64,000 nucleotides of DNA from Clitopilus passeckerianus (Eukaryota; Basidiomycota; Agaricomycetes; Agaricales; Entolomataceae), in contig CALYLX010000084.1 of NCBI GenBank assembly GCA_944990035.1, forward strand, positions 186,001-250,000, in the 5' to 3' direction. Below, one piece after another: positions 32,874-42,732 of the stretch. The notes under the pieces were generated by a model, which was not told the origin of the DNA, did no database searches, and saw only the letters and a list, made by a program, of their open reading frames with translations. Both the position numbers and the translations under genes were made by a program. How positions within the stretch are numbered: position 1 is the stretch's first letter; every line of letters begins with the position of its first letter.

Positions 32874-34533
32874 AGCGCAGACAGGCGGATGTACTGGAGA
32901 ATAAAGCGGTGTGCAAGCTGCTGGAGGGCGAATTTGCGTCGCTGTTGTGGCTGTGATGTTGGTGGTAACAGATCAAAAGGGATGTTGAATAGTGCGGTTT
33001 GCCAGGCTTTGGAACAATGGCAGAACGCGACTCTTTGAAGTGAGAGGGCCAGTGGCCCACCCGAAGGCAGGCATTGGCAATCTCGACGAATTTGGTAGCG
33101 ATGACAGTGTCAGCGACCAAGGATTTGAGCTGATACCATGTGAGGTGATCAGGACCAGGAGCAGAAGTGTTTGAGCACTTTGCAAGTTCTTCTCTCAGCT
33201 CTTTAACACCAAAGTCCCACCACTCGCGCGGCGGGGGAGACTGAGGGACGTCGTCGAGCACAGAGGGGTCAACAGGGCGATCAGACGCCGAGTTGTATGT
33301 TGAATCAAGAGCAGCCCAAAGCGACTCCAGGGAATTGCAAGGTTCACCATTGTGGCGAATGGCTTCGTGTGTAGGGAGCTCACGCTGTTTGGCCCAGCGC
33401 ATAAGATCCCATGGACGCTTGTTGGTAGTAGCAATCGTCTGGATCCTACTATCAAAGAACTTGCGCTTGGCCACCTTGGTGGTCCTGCGGAACGCCTTGT
33501 AATCAGCGACCGCCCTGGAAGCGCGATACACTCTGACAGCCTCAGAGCACTCAGGATTCCACCAGGACTTTGACTTGGTGGAGATGCGAGCAGTCTTTGA
33601 GTTGTTATCCCAAGACTGCTTAATAGCAGTTGCAACGGCGCCAGTGCAGCGTTCAATTGCTTCTGCTGTTGTGAGAGTGGATGTGTCCAATGCTCGCACA
33701 GAAGAGGACAGTTCCTTCAGGAACTCTTCCTCTCGCTCACTGCCCTTGGGCAGAGTGATGCGCTCAGCAGCCAGCTGCACAGGCTGGATACGGAGCGTGA
33801 CGGTCAAGGGAGCGTGGTCAGAGGGTCCTTTCCACTCTGTGACCACGCTATGTGAAGTCCCTGCAGTGCGACCCACAGGGAGGAAGAATAGATCAATGAC
33901 CGACGGCCTAAGGCTGCCAGCATGTGGGAAGTGAGTAGGAGTGCGTTCTGGTAGAACACTAGCCTCCAAACCCAGGTCGAGCGCAACATCACACAGTTCA
34001 GTTGCAACATGATTTGTAGAGTCATAGTCCGGATCCCAGACTGACGACTTGCAGTTGAAGTCCCCTGCCATGCAAAGCATGCTTGGGAGACGTGGAGCAT
34101 TGTCACCCAACCAGCGAATGGCAGTACCATCCCCTGGGCTAGAGTAGACATTGGCGAAGTGTATTTGAGCACCTGCGCTCCCATACAATGTTGTGACCAA
34201 CACATCATTGTGGTTGGCGAGGTCAGTGCGAAATGCAGGCCGCATGCCTGCAAGACGCCTATGCACAAACGTCATAACACGTGGGCGGTCGGTATCGGAT
34301 GCTGGACGTCTAAACATGACCAGCCAGTCCGGATGAGTGGGAGCACCAATCACTGCCTCCCCTTCTGGGTTGGTAGTGGACACAGTGCGACGTATTAGCC
34401 TCCAGGGAGGCTCTTGTAGCAGGAGAACGTCAAAATCATTCTTACGCTCCTCCAAGAGTGATGACACAAGATCATAATTTCTATTCACATTCTGTGAGTA
34501 GAAGCGAAGCATAGATACATATTTGTGACGCAT
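32866..34533 (-). CDS. U6 truncated ORF2: endonuclease with chimeric C-terminus (555 aa)
   Basis: Same protein as the U5 product, with one extra Pro (QSPPPREWW) from three additional bases near 33230. All endonuclease motifs are present and the frame reads through the junction at 32980 to CLRYE. The stop TAG overlaps the ATG of the U5 ORF1 (ATGAGTAG at 32873-32866), so consecutive units are arranged as overlapping cistrons. No RT catalytic motif. Confidence 0.85.
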   Translation of the reverse strand: MRHKYVSMLRFYSQNVNRNYDLVSSLLEERKNDFDVLLLQEPPWRLIRRTVSTTNPEGEAVIGAPTHPDWLVMFRRPASDTDRPRVMTFVHRRLAGMRPAFRTDLANHNDVLVTTLYGSAGAQIHFANVYSSPGDGTAIRWLGDNAPRLPSMLCMAGDFNCKSSVWDPDYDSTNHVATELCDVALDLGLEASVLPERTPTHFPHAGSLRPSVIDLFFLPVGRTAGTSHSVVTEWKGPSDHAPLTVTLRIQPVQLAAERITLPKGSEREEEFLKELSSSVRALDTSTLTTAEAIERCTGAVATAIKQSWDNNSKTARISTKSKSWWNPECSEAVRVYRASRAVADYKAFRRTTKVAKRKFFDSRIQTIATTNKRPWDLMRWAKQRELPTHEAIRHNGEPCNSLESLWAALDSTYNSASDRPVDPSVLDDVPQSPPPREWWDFGVKELREELAKCSNTSAPGPDHLTWYQLKSLVADTVIATKFVEIANACLRVGHWPSHFKESRSAIVPKPGKPHYSTSLLICYHQHHSHNSDANSPSSSLHTALFSSTSACLRYE

Positions 34534-34541
34534 AAAGTAAT

Positions 34542-36950
34542 TTAAACGTGAGCAGTACGATCACCCAGAGCCGTCTGAATCGGTCTCCTCCTGGGTGGTT
34601 GAACATTAGCATAACTTTGCGGTGCTCTAGCAGAAAAGCGTACCGCATCGTTGACATCATACCGGCGCTGGATCCAGCCAGCGTCAAACCGGTGACGAGA
34701 GAAGGCGCACTTGGACGAATCCGCTGTGTGCGCCTTGCCGCAGTTGATGCACCTGGGTGCGTGTGGGCACGGTTCGCCATCAGGAGTGGCGGGCACCGGG
34801 GGATTCGCATCAGGCTTCTCCCAACAGCAGTGGGAGAGCTTGCGATGATTCTGCGTGTCATGGCCATAGCCACAATGCGCGCAGGAGTTGTACTGCTGTC
34901 TGCAGGACGCAGTTGGGTGTCCCCAGGCCCAACAGCGTTGACACTGAGGACGCCAGCGTGAACACTGGCAGGGGAGATGTTGCAGAGGCGACCACCAATG
35001 GACATCCTCTTGTTGGTAATAGACTTGAGGGCAGTACCAGACCTAGTGTCCCAGAAGTCGAAGAAAACAACGCACATGTCATGCGAGCTGCTTGCACGAT
35101 GAATACGCGGCTTTCCAGCAAGCTGGAGCGACGACGTAGTGGCATTTTGACGCAGGAGTGCCTCCATGGTGTCAGGAGTGACTGGAGTGCTCCCAACCGC
35201 ACCAAAGGTGAAGTAGGGCACGCCAGTGATGCGAGCGTAGGAACGCGATGCAGGGACCTCTACATTCACGTTGACGATAGGCTGACCACCCTCAGTGAGA
35301 GGGTACCAGACACGTTGCACAGCGAGTCGGATGATGCCCAGATCGCTGTGGGTGGGTGTGTCACTGAAGTGGACAATGATAGCGTCACCCCTGCCGACTT
35401 CTGCATGGATGGCGTTGTTGCGAGAACCACCATTCGATAAACGGAGGTTGAGGGTGGAGACGGCCTGTTCAGGCGAGATGGGAAGAGGGGCAGGGATAGC
35501 ATCGCTGCCGGTGCCTCTGCGCACATAAATGAAGCACTGTCTGCGCGATGGGCCGCGCGTAGTGGATTTGAGCTTCTGCTTCTTCTTTGAAGGAGAGGGA
35601 GCAGAGGGGAGGGGAGAGGACGCTGCCTTGCGCTTGTTGGCGTTAGAATTGTCCTTGAGTTGCGCTACTTCATCCCAGGACAGTCCAGGGAGATGACGCG
35701 CGAGTTCAGCAAGTTCTGCGCATTGCTGCGCAGTCATGCCAACAGTAACCTCTGCAAAGCTGCGAGAGGTGGCGTTTACAGGCCTCCTAGGCGGCTGCGA
35801 AGCGACAGAAGCGTAGGACGCCTTGGGAGCGCGCTGACGCTGTTGTGAGGGCTGCTGCTGCTGCTGAGACGCATTAGCAGGCTTTGGCGCACGCACAGCA
35901 TGCGGATTGGGCGCTCTACGCGGTGTAGCAGGCGCCTGGGGAGGGGGGCGGGCAAACCGGCGCTGGAATTGCATCCAGTTACCCGAATGGATCCGCTCTG
36001 GTTGCGGTTGGGAAGGGGCAGCACCTGTGGCAACACCTGAGTCCGGTCCAGGGACCGGGTTGTCAGGTTGCTGAGATGTCGCAGTGGACTCCTGTCCCTC
36101 CATGGGAGCCGGAGATTTGTGACCAGTGGCAGTGTGTTCCGCGGGTCGGGGAGAGGTAACCTGGGTCCTGGCGCCTTGGGAGGCGCTGGAGGAGGAGGGG
36201 GCGCCTGCTGGGGCAGAGGAGGCCGGTGCTACACCATGCCCACCTGCAGCAGCAGTGGAGGAAGCAGATGCCGCCTTTGCAGCACCTTTGGGAGCAGCGG
36301 TGCGCACAGGGCGCTGCTGGGAGGGAGGGGACGGCAGGACAGCGTTCAATGCGTCCCTAACGCGTCGCACTTGAGCTAGAGACCCCTCATCTGCGCTGAG
36401 GTAGTCTGTAATGTGCACAGCTGCTGCCTGCGCAACTGTGGAGATAAGGGCGTCTGCAATGTACCTCGCTTGAAGTTCATCAACAGCGCTAGGAGGACAG
36501 TGGTCCATCCATCCTTGCATCGTCACTAGAGCATCGGTAAGGGCCTCTACATCATCCCTGACGGCCGCCTCTGTAGCCTGTAAAGACAGGGTGTAAGAGT
36601 CCTTCTCATCATGACCAGGAAACAGAGACTTGAACTCTGTTTGGGTGGGGGAGGCTGCCCTGGAGGCAGTCCTGGACTTGGGCTGCGCTACAGCAGCACC
36701 AGACGTGTTCTTCCTGCGCTTGTGCTCAGGGGAGGAAGGGGCGGAAGGAGCAGGGCTCATCTGCATCGAAATCATCATCCTCATCCATTGCTGGAGTAGG
36801 ACGCTTATTTCTAGCGCCAGAGGGGCCCTGGGGTGTTTCTTCACCATCAAATGCGCCATAGTTGGTACCATGGCCTTTCTGAGGTGTGGATGGCGTTGGA
36901 GTTGGATCCGGTGGCCGGGGAGTCTTCTTGCTGCCTCCTGCACTACTCAT
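34542..36950 (-). pseudogene. U6 ORF1, two frame breaks
   Basis: Starts at ATG 36950. A two-base loss near 36757 (ggctcatctg against ggctctcatctg in U5) changes the frame after DDDFDADE. A one-G loss near 34948 shifts the zinc-knuckle end. Between these the frame is open for over 600 codons with the same sequence as U5. The C-terminal knuckles read in a third frame to the stop at 34542. Only three bases separate it from an intact ORF1, so it may be intact in reality. Confidence 0.85.
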
Positions 36951-38455
36951 AGCGCAGACAGGCGGATGTACTGGAGAATAAAGCGGTGTGCAAGCTGCTG
37001 GAGGGCGAATTTGCGTCGCTGTTGTGGCTGTGATGTTGGTGGTAACAGATCAAAAGGGATGTTGAATAGTGCGGTTTGCCAGGCTTTGGAACAATGGCAG
37101 AACGCGACTCTTTGAAGTGAGAGGGCCAGTGGCCCACCCGAAGGCAGGCATTGGCAATCTCGACGAATTTGGTAGCGATGACAGTGTCAGCGACCAAGGA
37201 TTTGAGCTGATACCATGTGAGGTGATCAGGACCAGGAGCAGAAGTGTTTGAGCACTTTGCAAGTTCTTCTCTCAGCTCTTTAACACCAAAGTCCCACCAC
37301 TCGCGCGGGGGAGACTGAGGGACGTCGTCGAGCACAGAGGGGTCAACAGGGCGATCAGACGCCGAGTTGTATGTTGAATCAAGAGCAGCCCAAAGCGACT
37401 CCAGGGAATTGCAAGGTTCACCATTGTGGCGAATGGCTTCGTGTGTAGGGAGCTCACGCTGTTTGGCCCAGCGCATAAGATCCCATGGACGCTTGTTGGT
37501 AGTAGCAATCGTCTGGATCCTACTATCAAAGAACTTGCGCTTGGCCACCTTGGTGGTCCTGCGGAACGCCTTGTAATCAGCGACCGCCCTGGAAGCGCGA
37601 TACACTCTGACAGCCTCAGAGCACTCAGGATTCCACCAGGACTTTGACTTGGTGGAGATGCGAGCAGTCTTTGAGTTGTTATCCCAAGACTGCTTAATAG
37701 CAGTTGCAACGGCGCCAGTGCAGCGTTCAATTGCTTCTGCTGTTGTGAGAGTGGATGTGTCCAATGCTCGCACAGAAGAGGACAGTTCCTTCAGGAACTC
37801 TTCCTCTCGCTCACTGCCCTTGGGCAGAGTGATGCGCTCAGCAGCCAGCTGCACAGGCTGGATACGGAGCGTGACGGTCAAGGGAGCGTGGTCAGAGGGT
37901 CCTTTCCACTCTGTGACCACGCTATGTGAAGTCCCTGCAGTGCGACCCACAGGGAGGAAGAATAGATCAATGACCGACGGCCTAAGGCTGCCAGCATGTG
38001 GGAAGTGAGTAGGAGTGCGTTCTGGTAGAACACTAACCTCCAAACCCAGGTCAAGCGCAACATCACATAGCTCAGTTGCAACATGATTTGTAGAGTCATA
38101 GTCCGGATCCCAGACTGACGACTTGCAGTTGAAGTCCCCTGCCATGCAAAGCATGCTTGGGAGACGCGGAGCATTGTCACACAACCAGCGAATGGCAGTA
38201 CCATCCCCTGGGCTAGAGTAGACATTGGCAAAGTGTATTTGAGCACCTGTGCTCCCATACAGTGTAGTGACCAATACATCATTGTGGTTGGCGAGGTCAG
38301 TGCGAAATGCAGGCCGCATACCTGCAAGACGCCTATGCACAAACGTCATAACGCGTGGGCGGTCGGTATCGGATGCTGGACGTCTAAACATGACCAGCCA
38401 GTCCGGATGAGTGGGAGCACCAATCACTGCCTCCCCTTCTGGGTGGGTAGTGGAT
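36943..38455 (-). pseudogene. U7 ORF2 fragment (endonuclease, 5'-truncated)
   Basis: Open for about 500 codons but lacks the first 55 or so residues of ORF2 (ATG, QNVNRN and LLQEPPW are gone), because similarity ends at 38455 against a plus-strand LINE. GDFN and SDH motifs remain. It crosses the junction at 37057 and ends CLRYE, overlapping the U6 ORF1 start. From 37058 to about 38030 it matches the array; from 38030 to 38455 it differs by scattered substitutions. Confidence 0.82.
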
Positions 38456-40015
38456 ACAGTACAAGGCTGCTAGGTGGATAACCGGCGCCTTTCGCACATC
38501 GCCAGGCGGGGGGACCGAGTCTATTGCTGGTCTCCCCCCCATTCATCTGCACATCAGGAAACTGGTCGAACGCGGCCAGGCGCGTATTGGCACCCTGATT
38601 GGCAACCACCCTACGCTGTCGCTCATTAGTGACAAGCACCAGCTGTACAAAGGAACAATGCGTCTTCCTTCGTCTCTCTCCAACTTGTCGCGACGCGTGC
38701 GCGGCAACTTGCTCTCTACGGTCGTGGATTCTGATGCACATGCTGTGCGCGTCTCTGAGCCTCTCAACCCTGTCCATGGAGAGGCGGTCCCAGGCCTTCA
38801 CCTGTTGGATACGCACTCTGGTAGGGTTACACTTGACACCGTCATTGCAGCATCTAAGGATGCCCTTGATTCTCGTCGCATCCACTTGGATGTGATTCGC
38901 GCTGATGCTGACCTGTCTGACACTACTGTGTTGGTGGCAGCTGACGCGTCTGTTCCCAAAAGCAGGAAGCACCAAGCGGTTGCTGCTTGCTCCCTCCTTC
39001 ATGGCGCCTTTGGCCCAGAAGAATACACTATGGTGTCAGGCAGAGTCCTTTCTGATGATGCTGAACTCGCAGCCATTGACTTGTCTATAAGCAAGGCTGT
39101 TCTGCGCAACAACTGTGTCAAAATAGTTGTGCTCTCAGACTCGACTAAAGCCATTCGGTTGGCATTGGACCCGTCTCTCCACTCTGGGCAAGGACACTCG
39201 CTGTCCATTTGCTCCAAACTACGTGCTTGGTTCTCGGGCGACGCTAACAGGCGCGTCCACTTTGTTCATGTCCCTTCAAAACTCAACTGGGACATCCACC
39301 ACCGTGCTCACTTGGCGGCCACTGGCTTGCGGGTGGGTGCTGGTAATAAACCTCGGACATCCCTTGGGTATGCCCGGAAACGCGCTGTAGATAGGATGCT
39401 GCATGAGTGGACTTGTCTGCTCCAGCAGCCCTCTTACTCTGGCAACAACTTTCTGTGCCTTACACACAAAGGTGCCTCCCTAGGCCCACACATCTCAAAG
39501 GTGGGCCTTGGCTACATCGCGCTGGGTCTTCCAATGCGCACACCGCACGCCTCACACGTGCAGTCTTGGGTCATGCACCCATTGGTGAATTCCGCGCGCG
39601 CTTCAACCTGGATGGGGAGACGGCGTGTGCATGCGATTGGCGCACCCTGGAAACGAGGGACCATGTCCTTCACCGGTGTGCGCACTTCCAACGACGGCCC
39701 AACCAGCGCCTGCGCCGGGAGCTGTCGTCCTTCTTGTTCTTTCTTGAGAACAACCCCGCTGCTTTTGCGTTTCCATCGCAGCAGCCTCCGCCGCCGTTTC
39801 CTAAGCCCAGGAAGATACGGCGACGCGGCCCGCCTGATAAGGTCCCCGCACGTCCTCGCAGTGCCCTCCCCACCGCGGGGGGCCATCGCCGTCAAATGCC
39901 TGTGACAGGCTCCGCTGCACCGCCGCGCCCAGACGATCTTGTCTGGGTGCCGGGCGCACATCAATTTGTTCGCAGAGAACAAGCCGAAGCGTCAGGCATG
40001 TTTTACCATGCATAG
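38456..40015 (+). pseudogene. LINE ORF2 C-terminal fragment (RNase H and zinc motif)
   Basis: Contains the end of RT, then RNase H (VAADASVPKSRKH, ELAAIDLSI, LSDSTKAI, VPSKLNWDIHH), then the C-terminal CACDW..H..HRC motif, ending at 40015. A small change near 39480-39490 (sequence around GASLGPHISK) breaks the frame between RNase H and the zinc motif. There is no start codon of its own. Confidence 0.85.
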
Positions 40016-40323
40016 GCGTCAGTGCTCCATCCTTCATATAGCGGCGAGCCTGGCCTCCAGGGTTCTCGCTGCTTCTGCGGGATGTTGCACGCTACCATAC
40101 TCTTTGATAGATCTATCCTCGGGGGCCACCCTAGCTTGCTCTTTGGTGCACCTCGTATTCAGTGTAGTTCACTCGACGAACACGGTTCTTTACTTACGTT
40201 AGTATACAATGCATGTATTTAGGTACTTGCGACTGGACTGCGATTGGGCGCCGGAATATAAATTGTCAGACGCCCCCTCCGGGGGCGTATGGCTTTGACA
40301 AAAAAAAAAAAAAAAAAAAAAAA
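38456..40323 (+). mobile_element. LINE 3' half, plus strand, with poly(A) tail
   Basis: Plus-strand copy starting inside the RT thumb (KAARWITGAF) and running through RNase H, the zinc motif, the 3' UTR with its stem-loop (40270-40288) and a 24-base A run at 40300-40323. Its left end abuts U7 head to head with no 5' UTR. No target duplication is found: the sequence after the tail (gagttgttatcccaagc) does not precede 38456. Confidence 0.85.
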
Positions 40324-41242
40324 GAGTTGTTATCCCAAGCTTGTTTGATAACAGCCGCAAGAGTGCCAGAACAGTGCTCAATTGCTTCTGCTGAGTCTAA
40401 GGACGATGTGTCCAGCAGTTTGATAGAAGAGGCGAGTTCTTTAAGGAACTCCTCCTCTTGCTCACTGTCCTTGGACAGAGTGATACGCTCTGCCTCCAGC
40501 TTTACAGGCTGGATGGGGAGCGTGACGATGAGAGGAGCATGATCAGAGGGACCCTTTCACTCAGTGACCACACTATGTGATGTCCCATCAGCACGAGCCA
40601 GAGGGAGGAAGAACAAGTCAATGACAGATGGTCTGAGACTGACAGCATGCGGAAAGTGGGTAGGAGCGCGCTCTGGCAGAACGCTAACCTCCAGCCCAAG
40701 GTCAAGCGCAACATCACACAGTTCAGTTGCAACGTGATTTGTAGAGTCATAGTCTGGATCCCAGACAGACGACTTGCAGTTAAAGTCCCCTGCCATGCAT
40801 AGGATGCTTGGGAGACGAGGAGCATTGTCACAGAGCCATCCCCAGGGCTAGAGTAGACATTGGTGAAGTGTATTTGAGTGCCAGCACTCCCATACAATGT
40901 TGTAACCAACACATCATTGTGGTTGGCAAGATCAGTGCGAAATGCAGGTCGCATACCTGCAAGACGCTTGTGCACATACGTCATAACGCGTGGGCGGCCA
41001 GCCTCAGATGCTGGACGTCTAAACATGACGAGCCAGTCTGGGTGAGTGGGTGCACCAATCACTGCCTCTCCCTCAGGATTGGTAGTGGATACAGTGCGTC
41101 GAATGAGCCGCCATGGAGGCTCTTGAATCATTAGGACGTTGAAATCATTCTTACGTTCCTCAAGGATGGATGACACCAGGTCATAGTTTCTATTCACGTT
41201 CTGTGCATAGAAGCGAATCGATTTGACATGTTTGTAATGCAT
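40324..41242 (-). pseudogene. LINE D ORF2 fragment (endonuclease), frameshifted
   Basis: ATG at 41242 (MHYKHVKSIRFYAQNVNRN), with LIQEPPW and later GDFNCKSSVWD in a second frame. A deletion of about 17 bases near 40840 (after YSSPGDG) breaks the reading frame, and there is another change around 40550. The fragment ends at 40324 in the linker after the endonuclease. The ORF1 tail (RRRPVQTGQGER) lies just upstream at 41307-41258. Confidence 0.82.
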
Positions 41243-41610
41243 ACAGTATAAAACTAAGTGTGCCCAGTGCGTTCACCCTGACCAGTCTGAACCGGCCTCC
41301 TCCTGGGTTTTTTTTTTTTTTTTTTGATCAAAGCCCTACGCCCCCAGAGGGGGCGTCTGACAATTTATATTCCGGCGCCCGATCGCAGTCCGGTCGCAAG
41401 TACCTAAATACATGCATTGTATACTAACGTAAGTAAAGAACCGTGTTCGTCGAGTGAACTACACTGAATACGAGGTGCACCAAAGAGCAAGCTAGGGTGG
41501 CCCCTGAGGATAGATCTATCAAAGAGTATGGTAGCGTGCAACATCCCGCAGAAGCAGCGAGAACCCTGGAGGCCAGGCTCGCCGCTATATGAAGGATGGA
41601 GCACTGACGC

Positions 41611-41792
41611 CTATGCATGGAAAACCATGCCGGACGCTTCGGCCTGTTCTCTGCGAACAAATTGGTGTGCACCCGGCACCCAGACAAGGTCGTCTGGGCG
41701 CGGCGGTGCAGTGGAGCCTGTTACAGGCATTCGTCGGCGATGGCCCCCCGCAGCGGGGAGGGCATCGCGGAGGCGTGTGGGGGCCTTGTCAG
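41611..41792 (-). pseudogene. LINE A3 ORF2 C-terminus, first piece
   Basis: The last roughly 60 codons of ORF2 (ending just before 41611), cut at 41792 by the gypsy LTR. The same frame continues on the far side of the gypsy element at 49027. The protein end matches the U1 ORF2 tail. Confidence 0.8.
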
Positions 41793-42277
41793 TGTTAAGG
41801 CAGAGCCTAACAACTTAGGTAATACTGTTTACGCTCGATGTCTTTGATAAACAAAGACAGAGATTTGTCAGCAGCTGCGGCTGTACTGACAACCTGGTGA
41901 GATTGACGAAGCAAGGGACTTAAAGGCGAAGTAGAGAACTAAGCAGTTAGGTAGATTGCCTAGGTCAAGCTGAGGAGCCTTGACCAAATGGTACAGGTTT
42001 ATATACCTATCTAGTAGTTCTAAATATAGCACATGCGCAGCATGCTGAGCAAGTAATGAGTCATGCGCAGCATGATGAGTAAGTACATGAGTCAGTATGA
42101 CTCAATGCGAGTCAGAAAGAGTCAGATAAGGTATAAGTCTCTCACGATCGTGAGAGATGCGGAGTAAGCATGGAAAAAGATGAAAAATGCGCAGTGATGC
42201 GCAGCATATGTGAGTAATCGTGCATAGGTAAGCGGGCCGGGGTATGTAAGGAGAAACATGTAAGCAAAATCATAACA
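41793..42277 (-). repeat. 3' LTR of the gypsy element
   Basis: 485 bases, ends TGTTA/TAACA, same sequence as 48537-49021. It contains short direct repeats (atgcgcagcatg and atgagtca types) around 42030-42110 and the perfect inverted repeat TCTCTCACGATCGTGAGAGA. The purine-rich strand just upstream on the element (AGCGAGAGGGTAA, at 42278-42290) is the probable polypurine tract for plus-strand DNA synthesis. Confidence 0.93.
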
Positions 42278-42309
42278 TTACCCTCTCGCTATCGTTGAAG
42301 TCTCCGACT

Positions 42310-42732
42310 TCAATTCCTTCCTTTACCCCAGAAGTGACGGTCTATGCCCTTGTGGTAGCGTTGTGGGCAGCTAACCGGGTAATGGCCTGGGCCACGACGA
42401 TGGCACAGACGACACACAAAACGAAAGCAATGACACTGTCGGTGTCTGCCTCCACAAATGTAGCATCCGAACCATCTGGGTGGTGGTGGTCTGTTGGCAA
42501 GGTATCCAGTGCGCGGCGCCTTCTGGGACGATATTGTCGGGGAAGGTTCACCAGCGTTGGTGAGTCGGACTCTGGTGGGCTTTCGAATGCGGAGAGGTAT
42601 GGCGTTGGAGGGTTTGCCATTGGGGTTGATGTTTTCCTTGTTGTCGTTCTGTTCTTCTTCGAAGGGGTTATGTTTTATTTTGCGGTGGTGTGTAAATTGG
42701 TGACGGGAGGAAATGCTCGTAGGGTTCCGCAA
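42310..42732 (-). CDS. Open frame with Cys/His cluster downstream of gypsy pol (hypothetical)
   Basis: About 140 codons without an ATG at the beginning, overlapping the end of the 165-codon ORF 43172-42675, so it may be its continuation through a frame change. The N-terminal half is basic. The C-terminal part has a paired zinc-type cluster, CYICGGRHRQCHC followed by CRLCHRRGPGHYPVSC. A third frame (42620-42342, with ATG) encodes a possible membrane segment (SVIAFVLCVVCAIVVAQAI) instead. The frames cannot all be real; the Cys/His frame has the better motif. Function unknown. Confidence 0.4.
   Translation of the reverse strand: MRNPTSISSRHQFTHHRKIKHNPFEEEQNDNKENINPNGKPSNAIPLRIRKPTRVRLTNAGEPSPTISSQKAPRTGYLANRPPPPRWFGCYICGGRHRQCHCFRFVCRLCHRRGPGHYPVSCPQRYHKGIDRHFWGKGRN

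Larger units (their letters stand above)
16768..38455 (-). repeat. Head-to-tail array of 3'-truncated LINE units (U2-U6 plus partial U7)
   Basis: The identical junction recurs at about 16767, 20795, 24841, 28903, 32980 and 37057. There, ORF2 sequence ending CACTATTCAACATCC on the minus strand runs straight into a LINE 5' end (TTTTGATCTG). The spacings are 4028, 4046, 4062, 4077 and 4077 bases. Each unit holds 5' UTR, ORF1 and the first 516 codons of ORF2, with no RT palm, RNase H, 3' UTR or poly(A). Such 3'-less units cannot arise by ordinary LINE insertion, so tandem duplication (unequal exchange or replication slippage) is the likely source. An assembly error must also be excluded. Confidence 0.9.

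Noticed and set aside
34481..36943. 820-codon single ORF in U6
   Set aside because: Its start and end are out of frame with the real ORF1 (beginning MQEAARRLPG, end LLTECE); only the middle is genuine ORF1.
38455..40323. Twin-priming (5' inversion) origin for U7 plus the plus-strand LINE
   Set aside because: The inverted part would have to include a tandem array of over 20 kb, and no target duplication surrounds the pair.
42030..42110. Short ATGCGCAGCATG/ATGAGTCA repeats as a CRISPR array
   Set aside because: Irregular and only a few copies, inside an LTR of a eukaryotic retrotransposon.
42342..42620. 92-codon ORF with a possible membrane helix as an env-like gene
   Set aside because: No signal peptide, overlaps a frame with better zinc motifs, and the region probably contains indels; noted only as an alternative frame.
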